From Frondihabitans australicus (GTDB lineage Bacteria > Actinomycetota > Actinomycetes > Actinomycetales > Microbacteriaceae): DNA of 64,000 nt. Shown in pieces: positions 41,214 to 52,015 of the stretch. The DNA lies in the NCBI RefSeq assembly GCF_003634555.1, contig NZ_RBKS01000001.1:310001-374000 (forward strand), in the 5' to 3' direction. The translations under genes and the position numbers were made by a program. The notes under the pieces were generated by a model. That model saw only the letters and a list, made by a program, of their open reading frames with translations. It was not told where the DNA came from and did not search any database. Within the stretch, counting starts at the first letter, position 1; every line of letters starts with the position of its first letter.

Positions 41214-43256
41214 TCAGGCGTCGGCGAGGGCCACGCCCGCGCTCGCGCGCGCCAGCGCCCGCGGGGGAGCGACCTCGACGATCGTCGTCTCGAGCTCGGA
41301 GCCCATGGTCTGCAGCGAGTAGATGCGGCGGGCCTCGTCGCGGAAGCGCAGGGCCAGTGCCGCCCGGTCGGGACGCCCCGCGGTCTCGACCAGCAGCTCA
41401 GCCCACGCAGGCCCGTCGCCCGACGGCGCCTGGAGCCCGGTGACGCCCGGTCGCACTGCATCCTGCAGCCCCTCGATGCCCGACGCGACGGTCAGAAGCC
41501 CCGCCTGCGCCGACTCGATGACGACGAGGCCGAATCCCTCCATGTCGCCAGGAACGGGGATGTTCGGCTGCACGAAGAAGTCGGCCCCCGACAGGAGCAG
41601 CTCGCGGTCGGCGTCGGAGACGTACCCGAGCAGGTGCACGCGATCGGCGAGGCCGAGTCGCTGGGCGTCGGACAGGATGCCGTCGTGGTCCGGCCCGGAT
41701 CCGGCGACCAGGTAGTGGAAGGTCTCGGGCAGGAGCGGCATGACGTTCTGCACGAACCACTGGACGCCCTTGCGCTTCACCAGGCGGCCCGTCGTCATGA
41801 GCACGACGGCGTCGTCGGGGAGGGCGTGGGCGGCCAGCACCTCGCGGCGCGCCTCGACGCGGTCGTCCGAGATCGCGCTCGCGAGCTCGATGCCCATCGT
41901 CACGACCTGGCCGCGGGCCGGGTCGACACCGGCCTCGACAGCCTGCTGGAGCGTCGCGCGACTGATCGCGAGCACCTTCGGCGCCCGGCGGAGAGCCGAG
42001 TGGACGACGAGACGGTAGAGCGGGTTCGTGTAGGTGATGTCGAGGCCGCAGACCATGGTGAGCGCGCGGCGGCGGAACAGTCTCGGGATCCAGCCGAGCG
42101 TCGCCCAGGCGAGCGCGTCGCCGAACAGGTAGACGTCGTCGCTGCCGGCGATCGACCGGCCGACGAGCCGCACGGCGGTGGCCGGGACCCACCAGAGGAG
42201 GTTCTTGTTCGAGCCGCGCTGGGCGATGAGGCCCGAGTGCCCGAAGGCCGACGTCAAGGCCAGATCGGTGTTGAAGGCCAGGGTCTCCATGCCGCCGACC
42301 GACGGCGGGAACTTGCGGGTGACGTACGTGACCTGCAGGCGCGGGTCGTTCTTCTGGCGGGCCCTGCGACGGCCGCCGATCGTGAAGAACAGCATCGCGA
42401 TGTCGCCGAGGGTCATGAAGAGGCGGTCGACGACGGCGATGCCGAGCACCGCGTTCTGGCCCAGCGAGGGGCCGAGCACGAACACGAGGACCGCCTCGCG
42501 GACGCCGACGCCGGCCGGTGCGATGATCGCGACGAACCCGGCCACCCAGGCCAGCGCGTAGCCGCTGACCCCGTCGAGCAGCACCCGGGGCGAACCGCCG
42601 TCGGTGCCGATCGCGAGGAAGGCGAGCCCGAGGCCGAGGAACAGCCAGCTGAGCAGGGTCCAGCCCACCGCCGCGGCGAAGGCGGTGCCGTCGAGCCGGG
42701 GAAGGGCGCCCGCGCGGCGAAGCAGGCGGAGGGCGAGCATGATCACGCGGTTCAGCACCGGCGGGACGAGCACGATCAGGCCGCCGACCAGCAGGAGGAT
42801 CAGCAGGTACCAGTAGTTGTGCACCAGCGCCGGGATCGTGAAGAGCACGCCGACGCCGTAGACGAGGCCGACCGTGGCGCTCATCAGCAGCGAGATGGTC
42901 ATCGACGACACGCTCGTGATGGCGGACAGGCCGAACGCGCTGCCGAGTCGCGCGCTCGCCACGACCGGCCAGATGCCGCCGGGGATGTACTTGCCGAGCT
43001 GCGAGGTGAAGAAGACGCTCGCGGCCTCACGACGGCTGAGGTTGGTGCCCAGCGCCCGGACCACGGCCCGCCACGAGAGCATGTTGACGTAGAGCCCGCA
43101 GGCGATGGCGGCGCACGACAGGACGACCAGCGGCCACGCGATCACGCCGAGTTCTCGGACCATGGGGCCCCAGTTCTTCGCGATCGCCCAGATGAGGAAG
43201 CCGACGGCGACGACGCCGAAGACGATCTGGAGGAGGGTGCGAAGGCGCTTGAGCAT
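41214..43256 (-). CDS. fusion: LPG-synthase/flippase-like membrane domain + GT4 glycosyltransferase
   Basis: A 680-aa single frame. Residues 1-305 form an eight- to nine-helix UPF0104/LPG_synthase_TM-like domain (QLGKYIPGGIWPVVASARLG, APAGVGVREAVLVFVLGPSL). After a basic linker (GGRRRARQKND), residues 312-680 form a GT-B glycosyltransferase: VTYVTRKFPPSVGGMETLAF, TTGRLVKRKGVQWFVQNVMP, GSGPDHDGILSD and DMEGFGLVVIESAQAGLLTV. The two parts are usually separate genes; no stop or frame change lies between them. The pair may couple lipid-linked sugar handling with transfer. Confidence 0.85.
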   Translation of the reverse strand: MLKRLRTLLQIVFGVVAVGFLIWAIAKNWGPMVRELGVIAWPLVVLSCAAIACGLYVNMLSWRAVVRALGTNLSRREAASVFFTSQLGKYIPGGIWPVVASARLGSAFGLSAITSVSSMTISLLMSATVGLVYGVGVLFTIPALVHNYWYLLILLLVGGLIVLVPPVLNRVIMLALRLLRRAGALPRLDGTAFAAAVGWTLLSWLFLGLGLAFLAIGTDGGSPRVLLDGVSGYALAWVAGFVAIIAPAGVGVREAVLVFVLGPSLGQNAVLGIAVVDRLFMTLGDIAMLFFTIGGRRRARQKNDPRLQVTYVTRKFPPSVGGMETLAFNTDLALTSAFGHSGLIAQRGSNKNLLWWVPATAVRLVGRSIAGSDDVYLFGDALAWATLGWIPRLFRRRALTMVCGLDITYTNPLYRLVVHSALRRAPKVLAISRATLQQAVEAGVDPARGQVVTMGIELASAISDDRVEARREVLAAHALPDDAVVLMTTGRLVKRKGVQWFVQNVMPLLPETFHYLVAGSGPDHDGILSDAQRLGLADRVHLLGYVSDADRELLLSGADFFVQPNIPVPGDMEGFGLVVIESAQAGLLTVASGIEGLQDAVRPGVTGLQAPSGDGPAWAELLVETAGRPDRAALALRFRDEARRIYSLQTMGSELETTIVEVAPPRALARASAGVALADA

Positions 43257-43378
43257 GACGGGGCGGTGATCCGATCTGTGAGGCGGTGGAGCCGCTCGAC
43301 TCTAACATCGAGGCCCTCGTCGACCCTGGCGCCTGTGGAGAACCCTGCGAACAGCGAGCCAGGGGCGCAGGATCGGCG

Positions 43379-44239
43379 TCAGCCGCGCGTGAGGAAGGCC
43401 GCCCGCACGGCGAGGCCCACCCGCACCACCGCCAGCACCGGCTTCCACACGAGTCCCGGGTGCGTCTTGGCGATGTACTGGTACGCGCTGCGGTGGTGCG
43501 CGCGCACCATGACGTCGGCGACCTTCTCGGTCGAGGCACCGCCGATGTGGACGACGGTGGCCTGCGGCACGAAGATGTTCCGCCAGCCCTTGAGGTACAT
43601 GCGGCGCCCGAGGTCGACGTCCTCGAAGTACATGAAGAAGCGCTCGTCGAAGCCGCCGATCTGGTCGAACGCCGAGCGCCTCGCGAGCAGGAAGGCGCCC
43701 GAGAGCCAGCCGACCGCCGTCACCTCGTCGGACGACGACACGTCGCGCTGCTGGTACGCGCGGGTCCACGGGTTCGTGGGCCAGATGCCCGAGAGCACGG
43801 CGTGGCCGATGCCGGTGCGCATCGAGGGCAGCGACCTGGCCGACGGGTAGACGCTCCCGTCGGGCTCGAGGATCTTCGGCCCGAGCACGCCCGCCTCGGG
43901 GTGCGAGGCCGCCGCCTCCAGGAGGGTCGCGATCGCGCCCGGCGTCACCTGCGTGTCGGGGTTGGCGATCAGCACCCACTCGATGTCGGCCTCGAGCGAG
44001 CGTTCACCGATGTTGGCGGCCCGGCCGTAGCCCACGTTGCCGGGCGAGCGGATGAGCGTCACCGAGTCGTGCTCCGCGGCGGCGCGTTCGGGAGCGCCGT
44101 CGGTCGAGCCGTTGTCGACGACGATGATCCGGCCTCGGGCCTCGGGCTCGGTCTGGAGGGACTCGATGAACTCCTCGAGCGTGTCGCCGGGGGAGTACGT
44201 GATCGTGACGACCGCGACGGAGTTCTGCCCGGCGCTCAT
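43379..44239 (-). CDS. family 2 glycosyltransferase, WbbL rhamnosyltransferase-like
   Basis: A 286-aa GT-A enzyme from ATG 44239, overlapping the upstream glycosyltransferase stop (ATGA). AVVTITYSPGDTLEEFIESL, IIVVDNGSTDG, the metal-binding region VLIANPDTQV, and GFDERFFMYFEDVDLGRRM with WLSGAFLLARR are typical of dTDP-rhamnosyl transferases of the WbbL group. Given the complete dTDP-rhamnose pathway nearby, rhamnosyl transfer to a lipid-linked sugar is likely. Not proven. Confidence 0.85.
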   Translation of the reverse strand: MSAGQNSVAVVTITYSPGDTLEEFIESLQTEPEARGRIIVVDNGSTDGAPERAAAEHDSVTLIRSPGNVGYGRAANIGERSLEADIEWVLIANPDTQVTPGAIATLLEAAASHPEAGVLGPKILEPDGSVYPSARSLPSMRTGIGHAVLSGIWPTNPWTRAYQQRDVSSSDEVTAVGWLSGAFLLARRSAFDQIGGFDERFFMYFEDVDLGRRMYLKGWRNIFVPQATVVHIGGASTEKVADVMVRAHHRSAYQYIAKTHPGLVWKPVLAVVRVGLAVRAAFLTRG

Positions 44240-45372
44240 TCGGGTGCTCCTGCGGCCAGGCGGAACGCGGCCATGTGCTCGTCGGCCGAGCGCGCCCACG
44301 TGAACGACGCGGCGCGGGCGGGGCCGGCCTCCGCGTGCTCGGTGCGGGTCCGGGCGTCGAGCAGGAGCCCGCGCAGAGCCTCCTCGAGCGAGGTCGTGGT
44401 CGGCTCGGCATACACCGCCACCTCACCGCCCACCTCGGGCAGTGCGAGGCGCCGCGTCGTGAGCACGGCGGTGCCGCAGGCCATGCCCTCGAGGACGGGC
44501 AGGCCGAAGCCCTCGCCGTCGCTCGGGTAGGCGACGACCTCGGCGCCGGAGAGGAACGCGGGGAGGTCGCGGTCGTCGAGGAAGCCCGTCCACTGGACGC
44601 GCGGGGCGTGTCGGCGGGAGGTGAGGAGGGCGACCGCCTCGTCGTCCCACCCGGCGCCGCCGGCGAGCAGCAGCCGCCAGCCGCCGAACCGCTCGTCGGC
44701 GGTGACCGCGAGGAACGCCTCGACCAGGGGGACGACGTTCTTCCGCGGCTCGACAGTGCCGACGAAGGCGACGTAGGGGCCGGAGCCCTCGAAGCCGGAG
44801 GTCGCCCGCTGCCGGGCGGAGTCGCTCTGCGGGCTGAACCGGTCGGTGTCGATGCCGTGGTACGCCACGACGCCGTCGTCGACGCGGGCGCGGGTGGCGC
44901 GGCGCACTTCGTCGAGCGTGGCCTGGCTCGGCGTCACGATCGCCTTCGCGCGACGGACGGAGAAGCGGGTCCACGAGCGGAAGAAGAGGCGCTTGAGGCG
45001 CGAGTGCAGCTCGGGGTGGGAGAAGAAGGTGGCGTCGTGCAGCGTGACGACGACGGGCAGGCGCGAGCCCACGGGCATCGTGTAGTGCGGCGACAGGATC
45101 ACGTCGGCACCGGTCGATGCGGCCAGGCGGGCCAGACCGACCTGCTCCCAGACGAGGCGGCCGGGAACGCTGCGGGCCCACGAGGGCACCACTCGCACCT
45201 CGGCTCCGGCGGCTCGGTCCGACCACATCTCGGCGTCGCGGGCCTGCGAGGCGACGACCAGGCGCAGGTCGTCTCGCTCGGCGAGAGCCGGCACCAGGTT
45301 CAGCAGGTAGCGGCCGACACCGCCGGCGTTGGCCGGGATGCTGGTCGCGTCGACGAGGGCAGTGAGAGGCAC
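44236..45372 (-). CDS. family 4-type glycosyltransferase (GT-B)
   Basis: A 378-aa GT-B protein from GTG 45372. N-terminus LVDATSIPANAGGVGRYLLN; VAFVGTVEPRKNVVPLVEAF near residue 195; FLSGAEVVAYPSDGEGFGLP near 275 with the EX7E pattern. First gene of a two- or three-gene run with the WbbL-like enzyme. Donor sugar unknown. Confidence 0.88.
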   Translation of the reverse strand: MPLTALVDATSIPANAGGVGRYLLNLVPALAERDDLRLVVASQARDAEMWSDRAAGAEVRVVPSWARSVPGRLVWEQVGLARLAASTGADVILSPHYTMPVGSRLPVVVTLHDATFFSHPELHSRLKRLFFRSWTRFSVRRAKAIVTPSQATLDEVRRATRARVDDGVVAYHGIDTDRFSPQSDSARQRATSGFEGSGPYVAFVGTVEPRKNVVPLVEAFLAVTADERFGGWRLLLAGGAGWDDEAVALLTSRRHAPRVQWTGFLDDRDLPAFLSGAEVVAYPSDGEGFGLPVLEGMACGTAVLTTRRLALPEVGGEVAVYAEPTTTSLEEALRGLLLDARTRTEHAEAGPARAASFTWARSADEHMAAFRLAAGAPE

Positions 45373-45456
45373 GGTCCAGCAAGGCTACAGGCTGAACCCG
45401 GGTGGATCCGGCCTCCTCCGGCGGCCCGGCGAGCCGTGGCCGCGTGCGCTCTTTAG

Positions 45457-45462
45457 TAGGGT
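45457..45462 (+). promoter_or_regulatory. -10 element for the large membrane protein (leaderless)
   Basis: TAGGGT lies seven bases before the ATG at 45470 and four before an in-frame GTG at 45467. It excludes the longer upstream frame. Confidence 0.45.
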
Positions 45463-45469
45463 TCTCGTG

Positions 45470-47704
45470 ATGTTCGCCGTCCTCACCGCCGCGCTCGCCG
45501 CGCTCGTCTCTCTGATCGTCGGTCTTCCCTGGGGGCTCGTGCTCCGCCGCAGGGCCGACGACATCGTCGACCTCCTGAGCGACAGCGTCCTCGTCGGTCT
45601 CGTCCTCACGATCACCGGCCTCACGATGTACACCTACATCGGCTGGGCCGGTCTCGGCATCTCGGTCGTCGTCGAGCTGGCCCTCGTGGCCGTCATGGTC
45701 GTGCGCCGTCGCGAGCTGGGCTGGCCGCGGCTTCCGATCCGGCGCGAGTGGGTGTGGATCGCCGTCCTCGTCGTGATCCTCGCGGTCGCTCTCGTGCTGC
45801 GCCGCCACACCATCGACTTCATCACCTACACCGGCGACATGGGCGCGTACGTGAACTGGGCGAACCAGTTCCTGCGCACCGGTGGCTTCCACGCCTCCTG
45901 GCCGCCGCTGTACTCTGTGTTCCTGGCCTTCGGCGGGCTGCTGACCGGGGCCAAGGGCGTCACCGGGATCATCGCGATCACCGGGCTCCTGCTGATCCTC
46001 GGCGCGGTCCGCGTGCTGCGTCTCGTGGGCGTGAACGGGTGGGTGGCGCTCATCGTCGCCGGCGTCGTCGCCGTGCACCCCGAGTCGATCTGGTTCTCGC
46101 AGATCCCGCTGAGCGAGTCGCTCAACGCGCCCCTGCTGGTCATCTGGCTGCTCTCGATCATCGCCCTGTTCCGGGCGGAGCGCGTCGGGGTGTTCGCCTG
46201 GTCGTTCGTCGGCGGCGTGTCGATCCTCGCCCTGTCGCTGCTGCGCGGCACCGCCCCGATCCTCGTGTTCGCGCTCGCCCTCGTCGCCGTGATCGCGCTG
46301 ATCGCACCGCGGTGGCGGTCGCTGGCGCCCCGGCTGTGGCTCCTCGTGGCGGCCAACGGCGCCGGATCCGCGATCGGCTTCTGGTACGGCGTCGACCGCA
46401 TCCCCTCGTACTACGTCACCACGCAGATCCGCGAGCTGCTGCCGACCGGCCTGTACTCGAAGCTCGTCGAGATCGGGATCCTCAAGGCCACCGTCGTCTC
46501 GGCCCTCACGCTCGTCGTCGTCGTGGTGGTGCTCGCCGCCGTGTACGCGCTCGTCCGCCGCTACGCACCGCGTGTGGACGTCCTCGTAGCGTCCGGCGGC
46601 GGCGCATCCTCTGCCGACGCGGGCGACGAGGCGGCCGACGGCGGCTACAGCGTCGGCTGGGTGATCCGCGCCATCGAGGTGCTCCTCGCCCTCGGCATGC
46701 TGGTCGTCGTCCTCGACGCGAAGCACCGGGCAAGCGACGTGTGGCCGATACTTCATCGCGAGGCGTTCCTGCTGGTCGTCGTCGCGATCGTCACGCCGAT
46801 CCTGCTGGCTGTGACCCGCCACGGTCGCGCCCAGGCCGCGCTCGCGATCGTCTCGTCGCTCGTGGTCATCGTCTTCGTGCAGCTGCAGAACAAGAGGCTC
46901 GAGGCCGTCAGCGTGCACACGACCTTCCTGTACTGGGACCGCTACCTCTACAGCGAGTTCTTCCCGGCCATGATCGTGCTCGTCGGGCTGGCCCTCGGCG
47001 TCGTCCACCGGGTCGTCGTCGTCCGGCTCGATCCGGCCACCCTGGTCGGCCGGGCAGCTCTCACCGGCGGCGCGACGCCGGCTGCGTCGGGCTCGCGCCT
47101 GCGTCGGCAGCTGGGTGTGACGACCGTCGCCGTCGCGATCCTCGCCCTCGTGCTCGTCAAGGCGGTGCTGCCCGTCTCGCGCTACATCCAGCACGACGAG
47201 CTCCTCCTCGGCGCCGGGCAGATCGAGACCGACCTCCAGGTCTCCATGACCGACACGACGAAGCCGTTCGTCTGGGGTTCGACGTCGGGCGCGTCCGTCG
47301 CCAGCTCCGGCTTCCCGAACACCTGGATGGCCTACGGCACGCCCCTGGCGGTGAGCTTCGGCCGAGAGTTCGCAAACTCGCAGCATACGCAGCCCAAGGG
47401 CGACTTCGCACCGGACCCGGTGCTCACCGCCGCGGCGCTCGACCAGGCGATGTCGTGCACGAAGTCCGACTCCGTCTACGTCGTCGAGAGCGAGACGGGC
47501 GGGAAGTCCCTGAAGAAGCGCCTGGCCGGCACCGACCTGACGGTGTCGCACCTCACGACGATCCGGCAGGACGTCGTGCAGCTCTCGCAGCTGACGCCGA
47601 TGGACTCCTGGCACACGGCGTCGTACGTGTTCGGGGTCTACGAGGTGAGCGCGTCGAGCGTGCCCAGCGAAGCCGGCACCTGCGATGTCGTCACCGGCGA
47701 CTAG
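45470..47704 (+). CDS. large membrane protein, possible GT-C glycosyltransferase
   Basis: A 744-aa protein from ATG 45470 with about 14 membrane helices. The first outer loop carries TYTGDMGAYVNWANQFLRTG, similar in place to the acidic loop of GT-C enzymes using polyprenyl-phosphate sugars; SWPPLYSVFLAF follows. A large outer C-terminal domain (from about residue 580) has two Cys. It is in a glycosyltransferase cluster, so a lipid-linked-sugar transferase is the best guess. It converges with the dehydratase gene at 47727. Confidence 0.75.
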   Translation: MFAVLTAALAALVSLIVGLPWGLVLRRRADDIVDLLSDSVLVGLVLTITGLTMYTYIGWAGLGISVVVELALVAVMVVRRRELGWPRLPIRREWVWIAVLVVILAVALVLRRHTIDFITYTGDMGAYVNWANQFLRTGGFHASWPPLYSVFLAFGGLLTGAKGVTGIIAITGLLLILGAVRVLRLVGVNGWVALIVAGVVAVHPESIWFSQIPLSESLNAPLLVIWLLSIIALFRAERVGVFAWSFVGGVSILALSLLRGTAPILVFALALVAVIALIAPRWRSLAPRLWLLVAANGAGSAIGFWYGVDRIPSYYVTTQIRELLPTGLYSKLVEIGILKATVVSALTLVVVVVVLAAVYALVRRYAPRVDVLVASGGGASSADAGDEAADGGYSVGWVIRAIEVLLALGMLVVVLDAKHRASDVWPILHREAFLLVVVAIVTPILLAVTRHGRAQAALAIVSSLVVIVFVQLQNKRLEAVSVHTTFLYWDRYLYSEFFPAMIVLVGLALGVVHRVVVVRLDPATLVGRAALTGGATPAASGSRLRRQLGVTTVAVAILALVLVKAVLPVSRYIQHDELLLGAGQIETDLQVSMTDTTKPFVWGSTSGASVASSGFPNTWMAYGTPLAVSFGREFANSQHTQPKGDFAPDPVLTAAALDQAMSCTKSDSVYVVESETGGKSLKKRLAGTDLTVSHLTTIRQDVVQLSQLTPMDSWHTASYVFGVYEVSASSVPSEAGTCDVVTGD

Positions 47705-47726
47705 CGCTCGGCGGTTCTGAGACGGG

Positions 47727-48689
47727 CTACGGCTCGAGGTCCGCGGCGACCATGGCGGCCACGACGGCGTCGAAGGTCTTCGTGGGAGCCCAGCCGAGCG
47801 CGTGTCGGATCCTGCCGGCGTCGCCGCGCATCTCGGTGGCGTCGGTGGGCCGGACGAACTGAGGGTCGACGCGCACGAGGTGCTGCCAGTCGTCGATGCC
47901 GGCGGCTGCGAACGCGGCGGCCACGAAGTCGCGGATCGTGTGCGACTCGCCGGTCGCGACGACGAAGTCGGCCGAGGCCGTGTCGCCCTCGGTGAGCGAC
48001 TGCGCGATCCGGGCCATCGCCTCGGCGTAGTCGGGCGCCCAGCCCCAGTCGCGACGGGCGTCGAGGTTGCCGAGCACGAGCTCGCTCTGCTCGCCGCGAG
48101 AGATGCGCGCCACGCCCGCGGTGATCTTGCGAGTGACGAACGCCTCGGGCCGCCGCGGCGACTCGTGGTTGTAGAGGATCACGCTCGAGGCCCGCAGCCC
48201 GGCCGCGCGGTAGGCGCCCACGAGAGCGTGCGCGTACGCCTTCGACGCACCGTAGGGGTTCACCGGCGCGATCGGCGTCGTCTCGCTCTGGGGCGACTCG
48301 GCCGCCTGCCCGAACATCTCGGCGCTCGACGCCTGCACGAAGCCGCGCCGGGCGCCCGGGCGATCGGGGAGCGACCGCACCGCGTCGAGCAGGTTCGCCA
48401 CGGCCGTGCCGTTCAGCTGCGCGACCTCGAGGGGCCTCGCCCAGGCGACGGCGACCGACGAGAGCGCGGCCAGGTTGACCGTGACGTCGGGTTCGACCTC
48501 GTCGACGACCCGGCGCACGGCGGGGAAGTCGACGAGGTCGGCGGTGTGCGGCACGACGCGCTCCGGGATCGCAGGATCAGGAGCGTCGTCGCGCTGGATG
48601 CCGTGCACCTCCCACCCGCGGGCGAGGAGGTTCTCGGCCAGGTAGCTGCCGGTCTGACCGGAGACTCCGGTGATGAGGGCTCTGGGCAT
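47727..48689 (-). CDS. GDP-mannose 4,6-dehydratase-like SDR epimerase/dehydratase
   Basis: A 320-aa extended SDR protein. RALITGVSGQTGSYLAENLL, NLAALSSVAVAWARPLEV, QASSAEMFGQ with the catalytic Ser-Glu, and YGASKAYAHAL with the Tyr and Lys. YNHESPRRPEAFVTRKI and GNLDARRDWGWAPDYAEAM match GDP-mannose dehydratases. It is a paralogue of the next gene upstream (48726-49715), 36 bp away, and may act as its partner reductase/epimerase or as a second dehydratase. Confidence 0.87.
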   Translation of the reverse strand: MPRALITGVSGQTGSYLAENLLARGWEVHGIQRDDAPDPAIPERVVPHTADLVDFPAVRRVVDEVEPDVTVNLAALSSVAVAWARPLEVAQLNGTAVANLLDAVRSLPDRPGARRGFVQASSAEMFGQAAESPQSETTPIAPVNPYGASKAYAHALVGAYRAAGLRASSVILYNHESPRRPEAFVTRKITAGVARISRGEQSELVLGNLDARRDWGWAPDYAEAMARIAQSLTEGDTASADFVVATGESHTIRDFVAAAFAAAGIDDWQHLVRVDPQFVRPTDATEMRGDAGRIRHALGWAPTKTFDAVVAAMVAADLEP

Positions 48690-48725
48690 GAGGGGGTCGT
48701 CCAGGGCGATCGGAACCGGCTGCGG

Positions 48726-49808
<1,083 letters not shown>

Positions 49809-49861
49809 TCACGGCGTCTGCGCGCCCGCGAGGGAGGGACGGTGCGGTGCGGTCCGGGAGG

Positions 49862-52015
49862 TCACGAGAGCCGGGTGGCGTCGACCAGGAGGGGCTGCGA
49901 CACGGTGTCGTCGTAGATCTCGAGGCGGAGCGACGTGTGCCCGGCGTTCTTGATCGGCAGGGCGAAGGTGACCTTCGTCCAGGTCGCGCCCACGGTGAAC
50001 CGCTGCACGCCGACCTCCGCTGATCCGCCGAGGCCCCAGGCGGCGAGGCGCCCGGTGACGGTGGCGCCGGTTCCGGAGCGGACCCACGCGGTGGCCGTGT
50101 AGGTGTCGCCGACCTGCGGCGACGCGGTGACCGTCTGGCTGACCGACGTGCCGGCGGTCGTCGTCGTGAGGGACGCGGCCTGCGTGCCGTCCTCGGGTGC
50201 CGTGCCGAGCGTCTGTGCCGTGCCGGTGGTGAACGACTGGGCCGACGAGTTCGCGCTCCAGCCGGCGGTGCCGGCGTCGAAGGAGGCGTTGCTCAGCACG
50301 TTGCGCTGGAGGGACGCCGTGTCGAGCCACAGCGTGCCCTTGGAGGCGACGGTGTCGAGGTAGACCTCGGCCTTGAGGGACGTCGGGGCGGTCGCGCCCG
50401 GATCCAGCGACACGGTGATCTTCGTCCAGGCCTTCGCTACCGTGAACGGCTGGACGGTGACCGTCCGGGCCGATCCGCCGAGACCCCACAGGGCCACCCG
50501 GCCGTTGAACGCGCGCGTGTCGGCGCTCCTGAGCCAGACGGTGAAGTCGTAGCCGGTCGACGCGTCCTGCGTCACGGGGACGATCTGCGCGAAACTGCGG
50601 CCCGCGACGGGCGTGTTCGTCGCGGCGAACCACGAGCCGGACTGCGCCTGAGACGGCGACTTGTACACCTGGCGGTTCATCGCGCCGTTGCCGGGCACCC
50701 AGCCCGAGAAGGAGCCCTCGAAGCCGGGGTTCGCGAGCGTGTTGGCGAGCACGGGCGCCGCGCCGAAGGTGAGCGACGCGTCGTCGATCCACAGGGTCGC
50801 GCCGGTGGTGCCCAGACCGACGTCGAGGCGGACGGCCGAGTGGCCCGAGACGCGGAACGGGAGGGCGACGGCCACCTGGGTCCACGTGTTCGTCACGGTG
50901 AACGGCGTCGATGCGGTCTCGGTCGATCCGCCCGTCGCGGTCAGCGACACCGCGCCGGTGTAGGGCCGGGCGTCGGACGACCGCACCCACACGGTGGCGT
51001 TCGCCTGCTCACCGAGCACGGAGGCGCGGCTGACGGTCTGCGAGACGGCGCGGCCCGAGCCGGCCGTGTTCACGGCCAGGAAGGACGAGCCGTCCTGGGC
51101 CTGGCTGGTCGTGGCGATGGCGCGGTTCATCGTCCCGCCGCTCCACACCCAGCCGGACGCGGTGCGGCCCTCGAACGACGGCGACTTCAGGTAGTTGGCC
51201 GGGTTGCCGAACCAGTCCGAGAAGTAGAGGAAGAAGTTGCGATTGCCGTAGGCGCCGCACGGCGCCGAGCCGTACCCGGCCGCGAGGGCCGCCTTGTTCG
51301 GCGTGTAGGGCGTGTAGTTGTAGAGGCTCGCGGTGGCCTGGTTCTGGACGTAGACCGACGCGGACCCGCACGCCGAGCTCGGCGAGTACTGGATCACGTT
51401 CGTGTAGCCGGCGCGGTACCGGAAGTACGTCGGGTTCTTCGCGTACACCTGGAACTGGTGAGCGGCCGAGTACACCTGGTTGAAGAATCCGTAGTACGTC
51501 GAGTCGCAGGCGGCGGTGTCGGGGCAGCCGTAGCCCATCGCCGTCGTGTAGAGCCCGGTGGTGGGCCGCGAGGAGAGCACGAGGCCCTCCTCCTTCTGCA
51601 GGGTCACGAGGATCACCTCGGGGTTGATGCCGCACGCCGCGCCGACCTTCGCGATGATGGTCGCCGCCGTCTCGGAGGCTGCACCGGTGTACGCCGAGCA
51701 GTACGAGTCCGCGGCGCGCGTGGCGGTCTTCTGCGCGTAGTTCCGCAGGCACGTGTAGCCCGAGGTGCACGTCGGCACCTTCTGGTTGAGGAACGCCTGC
51801 ACCTGCGCCGCGGTCATCGTCGCCGTGTTGTAGAAGGTGGAGTCGCTGATGATGTTCCCGGGCTGGAAGTCGCTCGCCGAGGTGGTCGCGGCAGCGGGCT
51901 CCTGCGACACGATCGCGACGGTGGCCGTCACGGCGGTCGCGGCGAGGGCGAACGGCAGCACGAGGGCGGTGAGGCGGCGCAGGATCCGACGGCCGCCGGG
52001 CGCCACGCCGCTCAC
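49862..52015 (-). CDS. large secreted protein with three carbohydrate-binding-like modules
   Basis: A 717-aa exported protein; GTG 52015 overlaps the upstream stop by 4 bp. The signal helix (about residues 14-37) ends near EPAAATTSA. Residues 45-270 form a Cys- and Tyr-rich domain with INPEVILVTLQKEEGLV, FFNQVYSAAHQFQVYAKNP and the end NFFLYFSDWFG; it resembles a lysozyme/transglycosylase-like helical core often seen in actinobacterial surface proteins. Three related beta modules follow, near 275-420, 420-570 and 570-717, each starting with N-x-SFEG or NPGFEG and a Trp, CBM4_9/CenC-like. Likely binds surface glycan. Confidence 0.8.
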   Translation of the reverse strand: MSGVAPGGRRILRRLTALVLPFALAATAVTATVAIVSQEPAAATTSASDFQPGNIISDSTFYNTATMTAAQVQAFLNQKVPTCTSGYTCLRNYAQKTATRAADSYCSAYTGAASETAATIIAKVGAACGINPEVILVTLQKEEGLVLSSRPTTGLYTTAMGYGCPDTAACDSTYYGFFNQVYSAAHQFQVYAKNPTYFRYRAGYTNVIQYSPSSACGSASVYVQNQATASLYNYTPYTPNKAALAAGYGSAPCGAYGNRNFFLYFSDWFGNPANYLKSPSFEGRTASGWVWSGGTMNRAIATTSQAQDGSSFLAVNTAGSGRAVSQTVSRASVLGEQANATVWVRSSDARPYTGAVSLTATGGSTETASTPFTVTNTWTQVAVALPFRVSGHSAVRLDVGLGTTGATLWIDDASLTFGAAPVLANTLANPGFEGSFSGWVPGNGAMNRQVYKSPSQAQSGSWFAATNTPVAGRSFAQIVPVTQDASTGYDFTVWLRSADTRAFNGRVALWGLGGSARTVTVQPFTVAKAWTKITVSLDPGATAPTSLKAEVYLDTVASKGTLWLDTASLQRNVLSNASFDAGTAGWSANSSAQSFTTGTAQTLGTAPEDGTQAASLTTTTAGTSVSQTVTASPQVGDTYTATAWVRSGTGATVTGRLAAWGLGGSAEVGVQRFTVGATWTKVTFALPIKNAGHTSLRLEIYDDTVSQPLLVDATRLS

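Noticed and set aside
40587-43850. A 1087-codon plus-strand open frame
   Set aside because: It is antisense to the MarR, fusion and glycosyltransferase genes; composition is Arg/Gly/Ala/Asp-rich with no domain, as expected of a high-GC shadow.
44423-47614. A 1063-codon minus-strand open frame
   Set aside because: Antisense to the 744-aa membrane protein and in another frame of a glycosyltransferase; low-complexity Asp/Glu/Arg/His content, no recognisable domain.
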